Positions 47,701 to 59,900 of a DNA stretch of 64,000 bases are shown one piece after another. The position numbers and the translations under genes are program-made. The DNA comes from Orthonyx spaldingii (Eukaryota; Chordata; Aves; Passeriformes; Orthonychidae). Position 1 is the stretch's first letter; each line of letters begins with the position of its first letter. Location of the stretch: positions 1 to 64,000 of the forward strand of contig VZTJ01003568.1 in NCBI GenBank assembly GCA_013397795.1, given 5' to 3'. The notes beneath the pieces are model-generated. The model did not search any database. It saw nothing but the letters and a program-made list of their open reading frames with translations, and was not told the origin of the DNA.

Positions 47701-50319
47701 GGGGTATTAAAGTCAGTTACACAATTACAGCCATTTTAAAGCTCCTGCTCTTGTTCCCATAGAAACTGTTTTATTTTACGTGGGCTGCCTGTTGACACTC
47801 CTGTATTTCTGCTGAGAATATTGCAATTAAAGAATAACCCAAAGCTACATGCAGCTACAGCACTTACCCTTTCAATCAGTGTTACTTAAAAAATGTAATA
47901 CAGGCTTTAATCAGCGTTTAGTTGTTGGCTCTGCCACAGATGGTCCCCTCAGTGCAAGGTGAACTGTGAGGTGGAATTTATGTACGTAGGACAGGACATT
48001 GAATTTTTAGTACATCTGTATTGGTTCTGTAATTTTTCCCACCATGAAGACTCCTACATCACTCAGTAATCTGTGTAATAGCTACAGGCTACAGGCTCCA
48101 GACCCCTGAAAAGCTCAAAGAGGAGTAGTCTGTCTGTACTTATTCACTAGTTACTGCCCTGATTTAACATAAGAAGGCAGCTCAAGAAAAGAGTGTTTAC
48201 CCAATTAAGGGTTAGCTAGCAAATTGCTGGTTCCCCTTTTATAGGGAGCAAAACACTTCAGAAAAACCAATGTATCTGTATTCTTAGTAGGTGGTACCTC
48301 TAGAACAACATTCAGGTATTATCTCTAGATCATCAATCAGCTCTGATGAGGCAAAATTGCCTTGTATGGCATAGACACAGATACAGAATCATCATGCTAA
48401 TGCCTCCTTTTAATATTTACTTTGAGACATTTTGCCAGGATTTAAAACACCGTTTCTTGACAGCTTGAACTGATCTGAGCTCTTGGCATCCTCCTCAGAA
48501 GATGCAGCTCACAGCGGCAGTGCTTGTGCAGCCATGATCTATATCATTTCAAGGGTGAGATTGAGAGGAAGGTTGCCTTGACCCCACAAAACAATGAGTT
48601 TCCAGCTGAGTGGGCTCCCTGGGCTGGTTCACTGTGTCTTTACCAAGGAGGGGAACAGATGGCCGTGGCACCGTTGGAGGCTGCGCCGCAGCAGCTGCCG
48701 TCACACATGCTGTTATGTGAAGGAAGCATGAGGTAACTCGAGGCAGTTTGTCCTCGTAACTACATCAAAGTGTGCAGAGCAGATTTACTGTGCATTAACC
48801 CTGCTGCACACAAGCACTCTCTTACTCCCATTGGATTGAGAATAAATTTTGATCTCCTGCTCCCCAGGACAGTGTCCCAGTGCCTTGCTGTAGGCAGATC
48901 TGCATAGTAGGGAAAGCTGTAGAGACCTCACTGCAATCACTCGGGTAAAAAACATAAAAACCCCTGCAAAAATAAAACAGGCAGTTTAAGATTTAAATTG
49001 TGTTTCTCTTACAAAGTTTAAGGTTATCATTATCTGATTTCTAAACATATGCCCAATTCCAAATTTTATAAGCAAGTGCAGTTTATGTCAAAACTCTCAT
49101 GCTCCTTTCCAAAATTCAGTAACTGTTTGAAAGTAATGAACACTGTACTATAGGTGGTAAGTTTATAAGTGATCTTTGGACAACTACTGGAATAGACCTG
49201 CCGAGAGAAAATTCTTGAAGCATCAAAGATGTCATTAACTAGGCTGGATGTTAATGTGCAGCAGTCAAAGCTTACTAGAACTCTATATTTATATCCTGAT
49301 ATAATTTCATCTGACAGCCTGGTGCCCCGGCAGGGAGCTGATGTTGGTCTCGCCCTGCAGAGCTTCATAATCACATGTCTTTGATTTTATTATCATTACA
49401 GTCTGTATATTTGTTCCTGGTATACTTATTTCCAGAAAACTTCTGTTTATAATTTTTATTTCTGAGTGGAAACACTGTTTTGCCCCTGACAACCAGCCAC
49501 CACCAGCTGCGCTGGGGCTGTTCAGCTCAATTTTCATATATAACATGTACACTGACATATGGGCTTTTATAGCTCTAGGTTAAGGTTTGCAAAAGAAAAC
49601 ATGAAGAGTATGCTGCTCCATCCTCTAAACAGAAATACTTTTAAATACATTAGCAATTAAAATTCGGTTTTGATGTAATGCCGTCTGGGCTACACTGTAG
49701 AAACCACTAGATGGCACTAGATTAAGGGCTTTTAAAAGAACTGACTTGCGACAAAATTGTATTTAAAATATTTAAGTATCCACAGGCAGAGTACTAATTG
49801 CAGGCTTCATTAATGCAAAAGGAATGGAGTGTTTTGAAGTCAAGCTTCATCCCACTATTACGATGTACCAACCCTTTCCTAAGGGAGCACAACTGCTGGA
49901 CACCCTCAGCCAAGAGAGTAGCGATAAGCGATGTGATTTCTTGACATTTAGAGTGCAATTTCAATCTCATTTATCTATTTTTTGGTTCTATCTTTGCCTT
50001 TAGTAGGGCATGAGTACACTTCTAGTGCCAGACGGCAGCCAGGCCTGCACAGCACCACTGGCAGTTTCACTGTCCAGTGTTGTCCTAGGCACAAAAGGGA
50101 AAAGCATTGCAGCAGGGACGACCTTCTGTGCCCCAAATTTTTATTTATCATGTAATTAAAGCTGCGGCAGTTCCCATGCAAAGCCCATCAAGGTACAGCT
50201 TCTCGCCCAAAGCGGTCTGGTGCGCCAGCGGCAGCTGCCCTCACGCAGATCCCCTGCCTGTGGTGAAACAGCGCTGCAGGCTGAGGATGAAGGGAAAGGA
50301 AGAAAGAAATGGCAAGAGA
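44711..50319. other. Intergenic region between BRS3 and HTATSF1
   Basis: 5.6 kb, AT-rich, without a recognised gene, RNA or transposon. The one notable site is the CTCF-like motif at 49704-49717. Confidence 0.6.
49704..49717 (+). promoter_or_regulatory. CTCF-like motif
   Basis: CCACTAGATGGCAC matches the CTCF core pattern CCASYAGRKGGCRS at every core position except the final S/C class, which also fits. It lies about 1 kb upstream of the HTATSF1 start and 5 kb after BRS3. Confidence 0.45.
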
Positions 50320-50960
50320 AACACGAACAAGGCCACCGCGGCGACGGCCCCCGCCCCCTGGCGGACCCACCGCCCTCAGGGCCCGCCCGGAGACGGGAAA
50401 ACACGCCCCGCCCCCTGCGCGCCCAGGCCCGCGCGCCCTGCGAGCTCCCGCTCCGCCCTCCCAGGAAAGCCTCCCCACCCTCTCACCCTGCTTCCCATTG
50501 GCTCCGCCGCTCTCCCCGTGATCCCCCAGCGCTCGTTTCATTGGCTACAGCTCGAGGTAAAGGGGCGGGCGGAAGGTACGGTGGTGGCGGGTGGAGTGTT
50601 TCCGGTGCTGTGCGCGAGCGCAGGGGTCCGGGACGGTCACGGCGGCCGCGCGAGGTGCGGGGTTGTCCGCGCACGCTCCCGCCACCGAGAGGGGCGGAGC
50701 GGGCGTGCCTCTGGCGGCGGAAGGAGCGAGGGTGCCCAGGCCCGGAGAGCGGGGCAGGATGAGCGGCGAGGACGGGAACGAGGAGTTCTACCGGCAGCTG
50801 CAGCTCCAGCAGCAGTACGAGGCCAAGTCAGCCGAAGGCGAGGGCGAGTCCGACCCCTTTACCTACGTGGACCCGGCGGACGGGGCTGCCTACGAGTGGG
50901 ACCTGGAGAAGAAGGCCTGGTTCCCCAAGGTGGGTACGGGGGAGCCCCCGAGGAAGGGGG
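50320..50960. promoter_or_regulatory. HTATSF1: CpG island promoter of HTATSF1
   Basis: Dense G+C and CpG from about 50320 through coding exon 1. Contains two inverted CCAAT boxes (ATTGG at 50497-50501 and 50540-50544), a GC box GGGGCGGG at 50562-50569 and an ETS-like TTCCGG at 50600-50605, with no evident TATA box. This is the usual layout of a broadly expressed TATA-less promoter; the start site is probably between 50570 and 50700. Confidence 0.85.
50759..50929 (+). CDS. HTATSF1: HTATSF1 exon 1
   Basis: ATG at 50759 (context gcaggATGa) begins MSGEDGNEEFYRQLQLQQQY; ends CCAAG|GTGGGT after 57 codons in phase 0. Contains the conserved YVDPADGAAYEWDLEKKAWF. Confidence 0.95.
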
Positions 50961-53900
50961 AAAAGGAGGAGCAGTTGATGCCAAATCTCGTCGGCACGGA
51001 GGTGTCCGCATTCAGCCAGGTCGTGTTTGCTGTGAGGTCTCAGCAGCACCAAAACGCTCCTTTTTGCAGGCAAAGCCACGGCGTCGTTGCCGGTTTTGAC
51101 CGGCTGCGCTGTTGTGAGAAGCTGTGCGTTGGCTATTCGCCTTGGCGGAGAATCTGTAGAGTTGCTGGGGCCTGGAATGAAGTCACGGTTATATTTGTGA
51201 ATGTTGATCGGAGGTGCCTGGGATGTGTTTAGGTCTGTGTCGTAGTAGCTGTGGTGATCTCTTTGTGGGCAGCGTAGAAATGAATTAATATGTTACGAGG
51301 TCCAAATGAAAACAGAGTAGTATTATTCCTCTTTTATTGTTATCTGAAAATTATAAATAAGAGATATGTTGTTCTATTTCCTTCAGTCTTAGAACTGCAG
51401 TTGAAAAATAAGTGTATTTGTCTTAGTGACATTCCACAGCATGGAAATACGTTATAGTTTCTAATTTTTTTTATTAAACATTTTAAGTATAAAGTATGAT
51501 CTTGCTATAATAACCTGACTCTTCAAGGGGAGAATGAACATAGATTTAATATGTTGAGCCAATCTGATCTGCAAGTGAAATAGTAGTTTTGTTATCATAT
51601 AGCAATGAATGAGGGCAATTACTTAATTTAATATTAAGCCATTTTATGGCATCTACTTGATGGATATAATGTGCCGTTCTAGCTTGTGGCTGTGAATTCA
51701 TTGCAATTCAGAGAATCTGAGTGAGAGTGAAGCCTGTAGTGCCAAGTTTGAATGTGTGTAAGCCTAGGAAGGTGTCGTTGGAGCAGTTGGCTTATGGAGG
51801 GGTAAAAATGTGAAAAATCCAGACTCACAAAGTGGAGCAGTGAAGAAATGAGTATTCCTGGCTCCCTATGGGATGCAATATCTAGTAGGCACAGTAACTT
51901 ATAAAAGGGTTCTTCCTGTTTTGCTCCCATTTCTTCCCCTCCTTCTCACCTTTTTTTTGAACTGTGTCTCTTCTCAGTAGCATTTGTCTTTCCTAAGTGC
52001 CTTTCTTACCTGTTCTGTCTTGGAGAGGAGATAACATTAAGGGTTGGATGGGTTAAATAGGAGCGGCAAAGTTCACTAGTAAATATGATGTATAGTAGAA
52101 GTTGGTGACCTATCCATGACCCCTAGTGCTGCACAGAGATTCTTTACCCAGCTAGATGCCATAGTGTTTTTCAGATTACCTCTTTTGGCTGATGGTTATT
52201 AACAGAATGTTTTATCCGGATAAATTGGGGAGACTGCTGTAACCAGAAGCTGTACTTCTTTCTCCATGAGCAATAATAAAATTTTTAATCTCTGTTTCTT
52301 GACAAAAGATGAAAATGTTCTGACTGATCTAAATGATCATTATCTACTGACTGGGATTGCACTGCTGCTCTGCTTTGGGCATACAGTGTCTGCTGAACTT
52401 TTACTAAAGCATATTTCAAAGCAGTGCAAAAAGTGAATGCTGTTAACTGCCAACATTCCCCAGGAAAATTTGGAGACAATCAAATATTTAATAGAAGCAA
52501 TTGTAACCTCATTTATTTAATTATTTTTCTTTCAATGGTACTGTATTGATGAATACCAACTTTTTTAGTGCTTCGCGGACATAGCACAAAATAACATGTG
52601 TAATTCATCTGCTGCTTGCATCGCTTGCTGTGAAAATACAGATGTTGGCTGTCATCTGCAAGCACAGGGTATCTTTTCTTTATTTGGTTGAACTATTCCT
52701 GTCCATTTCAGTGGGACCAGCAGTTACTGACATGCTCACATGTCCTGTGGTATTGTGTTTCTTTTCCTGTAAACTTAATCACCCCAAACTGCACGACTGT
52801 GTGGATGTACAGGTAGGACATCTGTGATGTTCTCCACTGGAATTGGATTGAAGCCCCCAGTAACCAGTTCTATGAGTGCTTGTTTCTCATGCAGGCATGG
52901 TATGACAGAAGTTCCAGTAAAAGCCTTTATACATGTACAAACTTATCTGTACTTGCAAAAAGACATTTTAAAGTGAAGTAGTGGTAATGGTTATACGGTA
53001 GGATGATAGCATGTCATGCAAAAAACATCGTTGTTACTGAGTGGCAAAATTTTATAGTCTGTGGTAGGTGATTTGCTAAGAATAAGTGAAGGTTTACACA
53101 GAATGCAGTTGCCCCGGAAGCTGAAAAATAATCCTGCTGCAGAAAGATGGTTGGTTGTTGCAGGTTTAATCACTAATTTGGCAGTAGGCTCTCTGATGAA
53201 AATTGACAGTGCTGTTCACCAGAAAGTATAGAAGCTTCTTAATTCTCTGGGTCTCATCAGCAGTGACACTAAGGATTTGCTAAGATTGCTAATGTCAAAT
53301 ATAATGAACCTGATTAGAGCACAGTCTTCTTTTCTTCACTAAATATGGTTGTACTTTTTCTCTCTTGACGTTCTGTTATGTCATACCCATAAGAGCAGCC
53401 ATTTACATTCTTTATTGAGGTGTGTGGCAAATCTTGTTTGGCCTAAGAACTATTTTGTGCTAACCTTTAAACTTACGGGGCTCCATGGCATTTTGCATTT
53501 TTCCTGACACGTCTGTTACTGTCAATTTTGCATTTCTGATTTGTCATAATGAAATTTTAGAGTTGAAACATCAAGCTTCAAATCACTACGGAAGATAAGA
53601 GATTATATTTTCATCACTGACTCTTGAAATTGCTGTCTTACAATAGCTTAATGGCATTAAGTTTTGTTCCCTTTTGAATGCAGATGAAGCAAGTGCAGCA
53701 CAGGTCAGAGCCAGATGAAATTTTCAGAAGTTAATGCTCAGTTTTGAGAATAAATATTTCAGAGTGTGTGACTTCAGAAAATACTTCATTATGCAGGGAT
53801 GCGACCAGAAGCAGCTATGATGTATCTCTTTGCATGTGATTGCTAGTGGCTGGAAGTACTGGTTGTAATTTGTGGTGGCTTTTTTTTTATTTCAACCTCT

Positions 53901-56900
53901 AAAACATAGGCATTAGCCAATCTTATATTTTGTCTAAATATGGTCTTTCTCTGGAAGAAAGCAAGCTAATTCTTTGTCCACTAGTAGGATATAAAGTAAA
54001 GCCTATTGCCTTAGAAGCAGTGTGCTAAGATACATCTCTGGTTAAGTGCAATATTTACTGTCTGTCAACACAAATATATGTCATCTCTGGAAATGATTCC
54101 ATGAAGAGGCAGATGCCTGCAAATGTCAGTCATTCATCATCTGTGAATAAGTTGTTGGCTTACGGTCAGTGTCACTTTTGTCTCTTCACCACAGCCAGGA
54201 GCGCTTGGTTTCTGTCCTTCAGGCAGATCCAATTCACACGGAAGGCAGAAAGTTTTGTTTGAAAAATGGCAGAACTTGTGAAATGTTTCTGTAAAAACTT
54301 CATGTGCTGTATGGAATTTGTGTCTTGGTCTAGTTCAGGTAATGCCTGAACCGGTTGTTCTTGTTGTGTATATGGCTTTGCAAAGATCATTTAAGTAGTT
54401 CTGAAATATTTTCAGCATTGCCAGATTAGAAAATGACTGTCACCTAAGTAACATTAAAATACAAACCTGAATTTGTAGTTCTTTGAAATTTTAGATGAAT
54501 TCTCCTATTTTCTTTTCAGATAACAGAAGATTTCCTGGCAACCTATCATGCCAACTATGGCTTCCATGCAGATGAGACAGACACTTCATCTGCTTCTGGT
54601 ACTGCCACTGAAAGTAAGCAACCAATAAGTTCTAAGACATCAGGAACACAATCATCAGCAAATGAGACAGGACCAAAACTAACAGATCCAAAACAAAAAT
54701 CGGAAAAAAGGAAGCTAGAGCCAGGTGAGTGACAAATCACTTCCCTCGGTGTGGGCTGTGACCTATATTGTACTGAGGGAAAACTGGCAGTTGATCGTTG
54801 TTATCTGGTACAGCAAAGATAAGGTTGTGCTGGAAATTTCCAGAATGGTTCTAAAATTGTGTGGTGCTTCATAGGTATCCTCCTGAATCTGTATACAAGG
54901 TTGGAAAAAAGCAAATTAAGGCATGTTCAAAGCTTCCCTGTGAGCATGCAAAAATTCTTATAAATCTGATGGAATATAAATGTTAGTGTATTCTCCCATG
55001 TTTAATATATTACCATAACTGAATTACAACTCTTGTGTTTAGGGTGGTTTCATGTTGAAGAAGACAGAAACACAAATGTTTATGTGACAGGTAAGTAATA
55101 GTATTTATTTATCTACTTGAGTTCAAGATGGTAAACGAGACTGATATATATCACTAATATTACCTATTCAGTCTGTCATTTGCAAGCTACTTAATGATAT
55201 GTTCTTGACTGCACAATGTCTTTGTGACCTTTAAATTGCAGATGTGGGAAAGAAGTAGAAAGGACATATTCCATGCTTTTATCTGTTAAATGTTGTACTC
55301 TGTGAGCTGTGTCAGCCAAGCCACTAATTTATTCTTTTGTAAGAAAAACAATTTCTGCAGGCTTTTAAGGGATAGAATAATGACAAGTTTATAACGAGAT
55401 AGTGGATCAACTATACACATCACTTAATCTATAATTTTTATGTACTCTAATAAATAATTATTAGGTTAGAAGGAGGAAACCGTTTAAAAAAAAGTTGGGA
55501 ACAGAGTGAGGAAGTAATGTGGAAGTTCAAATGAAATTATCTGTGCACTTATTATGGTGTTTCTCTACCTGTTTTGGATGGTGGAGTGCTATCTTTAGGT
55601 GCATATACTTAGGTACACTTGGCGGTTGTGAGCAGTCACAGGAGTGCACATACTTGCATGTTCAAAACTCTTCGTGCAGGCCAAACTAGCATGGGACATC
55701 CACATAATTTTCTTATCCATTTTGGGTTTTTTCTTATCCTCAGCTCAGTGTTCAGACCTTAAATCCTCTATACATTATCAGTTACTCTTTTTGTCAAATT
55801 TGTGAGTGGAGAAAACAGTTGTCTGTTTATAGGTTGTGTTCTTATGGGGATTTTTTTATCTCTGATACCTAGAGGTGTAGTGGAACTTGAAGCTTGGGCA
55901 GGAGAGTTGTATTTGCAGAGGTCTTTGTGTCCACTGCAGTGTTGATGATGTGTGACAATAAAGCTCAAGGTGTGCATGTTAGGGAACCCAGAGATGTTTC
56001 TGTGCATTACACCTGTTACAAAGTACAAGGACTTTCAAAATACCGCTATGAAGTAATGCTTAGAAGGTAATGCCCAAGGGCAGTGGTTTCTTGAAGTGTA
56101 TGTAAAATGTTGTCCTTTATTTTGATGTCTTTCGTTTCAAGAAACACTATGGGAAGATTTGTTCTAATGAGGTTTTTTTAAAAATAAACCATACTCAAGC
56201 CTTCTGTTTGAATTTATTTTGCAGGTTTGCCTCCAGACATTACAAAAGATGAATTTGTGCAAATCATGTCAAAATGTGGTATCATCATGCGAGATCCTCA
56301 GACAGAAGAACACAAGATCAAACTGTATAAAGATAAGGAAGGAAATCTTAAAGGAGATGGCCTCTGTTGTTATCTGAAGGTCAGTGGTGCACTGAAATGC
56401 AGTTTTTCTTCCCATTGAAGGCACGTATGGCCACTGTTTCAGAATCACATTCAGAAGATTCTTGAAAATCTACGGCACAGTTTGGAATATAGGTGTCTGT
56501 TTTAAAGATTTACTCCAACAATGCCCACTTAGCTCATTTGTTTCCGCTTACCCAACCTCACCCTCGCTCTGGAAATGGCCATAATACCTGCTGAACATAT
56601 CTCTACATGCTCCTGTCTTGGGTGCTCGTGATTATGGGCTGAAATGGGGGGCTCCTCACCTTTTACTTTGAAAATATGCCACTGTGTAACAAAGAATACA
56701 AAAATAACAAGCCAGGAAGGAACATACTGTAGTCCTGTATTTACAGCTTTTAGTTGAGAACTGGTTTGGTTCAGAATTGTGCTTTCATTCTTTATTAAGA
56801 CATAAAAGTTTAGGCTGCAGTAGTGTTTCCTTATGTGTTTCACTTGGGAATCATTGGGAAAGTTGGTGTTTGCAAGTGCAGCCTCTTTTAGTTCTGCAAG

Positions 56901-59900
56901 AAGCACCAGGCAGTACTAAATCAAATGGCTTGTAGTCTGTGCTATTTTTGTAATTGTAGTAGTTAGGGCTGTGGAGTGCACAAGCATAAATACATCTTCA
57001 CTCTAAAGGACTTTTAGGAAAACATTAAAAATTACTTAAGAGTCTCAACATCTGCTGCTCTTGGAAAAGTGATACAAGTTTTATAGGAAGTCAGTCCCTG
57101 GAAATCTTTTTATTCTTGCTTTTAAGTTCATCAGCTTGATTGGATATTGCAGTTTAGTGTCTGCGACATATTTGAATGAAATATCTGCAACTGCTTTTGG
57201 AAGTATTAATCAATTACAGCAGGAGTGAAGAAATACTGAGTTTTGATCAAGAAAGCATTGCCAGCTGTGTGTCAGAAGACTTTGCATTATTGTTTTCAGT
57301 GACAGGGACTTGATTCTTAGCACAATATACTTAATGACATGTCATTTGACTTTGCCGTGTGCTTTAAAGCTTGTGCTGTATTTTATCTTCAAATAGAGAG
57401 AATCAGTTCAACTTGCTTTGAGGCTTCTGGATGAAGCAGAAATCCGAGGCTATAAATTGCATGTGGAAGTTGCCAAGTTTCAACTGAAGGGGGAGTATGA
57501 TGCAAGCAAAAAGAAGAAGAAATGTAAAGACTACAAGAAGAAGTTGTCTCAACAGCAGAAGTTTGTATTTTTTATTTCAGTAGAATACTGCTTGAATTCT
57601 AAGTGCTATTAGTAAAGTGGTGCTTTCTTTCAAATGCAATGCTAAGTTATGCAAAAGTTAAAGTCTTTTCGGACAGTGTGATAGCTTAACTATTGCACGT
57701 TTGAAGGGGACGAACTCCTAGATTAAGTGTTGATATAATGAACTTCTTTGTGATTCACACATTAAAATAATACATAGGGAGCAATGGTGCCTTCAAATGG
57801 AGAAGAAAATATTACAGCCCTGGGGAAATAAAGGACTCTTTTGCTCAGTGGATAAGAGTGTGCAAGTCCTGTCACAATATCTGGGCGTACTGTTGAAAGG
57901 TCATAACACTCTGGCTGCTCACATATATTTAGTGCCATACGGCAGTAGTTGCAAAGGGCAAGAAATGCTGGATGCCACAGGAACAAATACTAAAATATCT
58001 CTGTAGATTCCTCCAGACATTTCTCTCTGCTATAAAATATACTGGGTTTTGAGTTGTACCTTGTTTCGTTTCTTTTTTGAATTAAAAATTGGTTTTGTGC
58101 CTTTTGTAACCGAGAAGATGCAGACTAAAGAAGAAAGAAGTTGGAATATAAGACTTTTGATGCTTTAATGAATGCAACATTCCACTAAATATTGTAAATA
58201 GAAATGCAAAAATGTTTGCCCATAATTAAAGGGAGCAAAGGCTACTTGATATCTTGTCAATTAAAGCCAGACGTTGCTTCAAATGTATCTGCCCCAAAGA
58301 TACGCTGACACTTCTTGCTGTAATAAGTCTCCAGTGTGTAGGCAGGTGTATGAAAATGATAAAATTGCATTTGACAGCAATTTGTGTGAATAAAAGGTGT
58401 ATTTCTTTTGAGTCAAAGAGAATAATTTACTGGTAAAACTACTCTCTTTGGAAATCCAAGTTTTCTTCAGCTAAAGTAGCAGGTACAAGAAGAAACTTAA
58501 NNNNNNNNNNNNNNNNNNNNNNNNNNNNNNNNNNNNNNNNNNNNNNNNNNNNNNNNNNNNNNNNNNNTAAAAGTGTAAGTAAATGTGTGGGGCTTTTTGT
58601 AAAAGGATATGAAGTAGGCGTTTCTACGAGAAGTAAGATTTGCTGTGAGAAGGCAAAGTCCTAGAACAGATGTGCTGGGTTACATGACTGAGAGAGTGTT
58701 AGTGGCTCTATACTGGGGAACAAAGTACATCTTGTAATAATGCCTGTGGAGAGTCAAGGTGTTCTTGCATGTTCTTTTAAATTGAAGCCGTTAAATTTTA
58801 CCAAGGGTAATAGTGAACCTTCTTTTTTTTACAAAACAAGTTAGGAAAAAATGGTAAAATACTGACATTTTAATTGTACTTGAAAATAGCTGGTTCCTTT
58901 ATCTGAGTTGATAATAGGAAGTAATTAATACTTCATAAATATTTTCTCAGTGTTTTAAAAAATGCTTTACTTTGAAAAATTATTTATATTCCCTCTATGA
59001 GACTTTAAGTACCTTAAAGCCTGAAATGCTTTGTAGCAATAGTAAACCTGGGTAATTCTGGCATTTTTTAGAAGAATAACTTAATTCTTTGTGTCAAAAT
59101 ATATGTTAATATATTGCAAGAAATGCCAAATTAATGATTTTTTTTCAACAAATACTTGTAGAAACTGAAGAGAGCCGCAACAATATCTTCTTACTATTGC
59201 TTCATTTCATTAGACAGCTGGATTGGAGGCCAGAGAAGAAAGATGGGGCAACTCGAATGCGGCATGAACGCATCATTATTATCAGGAATATGTTTCACCC
59301 CAAGGACTTTGAGGTAGGAAGATGCAGTTTGCTTCAGTAGATTGTGATGTTAAACGTTAATATTGTCTGAACTTTCTGCCATACAAATTGGAGCAAAATT
59401 CTAAGCAGATGTAAACAAAATTAAACTTGCTCTTTGGGAAGGGCATTTTCCTGTGCCAAACATCTGCTTTAAATTCATTCATCTCTCTTCAAAAGCAAGG
59501 AAAAGATGTTGGTAAGAACGTATTTTTCAGATCAGGGTTTTTCACTGTCTGAAAAATCTATATATCTGACAGTATACTATTCTGGGATGGAAAGAGGAGT
59601 AAACAACAGTAATTGTTAGAATGGAGAAACAAACACAAAATAGCTTTATTGACAAAGTAGTATTTATTAAATTCAAATAAGAGCTGTCTGCCAACTGCCA
59701 GGTGGCTTTGAAAATGCAGCATAACAGCACTTAATTTATGAACTTCTAACCGATTGGCAGATGTGTACCACTGGTGATGAAGCAAAAATAAAGCTGAGAG
59801 AAGTGAGTGCTTGTGTTTAATTAAAGCTGTGTAATTGCTTTGTAGGAGGACCCTTTAGTGCTAAATGAGATAAGAGAAGATCTGCGGACAGAGTGTGAAA

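Noticed and set aside
50107..51099. 330-codon open frame over the HTATSF1 promoter and exon 1 region
   Set aside because: It runs through a CpG island in a different frame from the conserved HTATSF1 exon 1; long frames are expected in GC-rich sequence with few stop codons. No family resemblance.
52300..52370. GATGA and CTGA words in HTATSF1 intron 1 suggesting a box C/D snoRNA
   Set aside because: No terminal stem and spacing does not fit C, D', C', D boxes.
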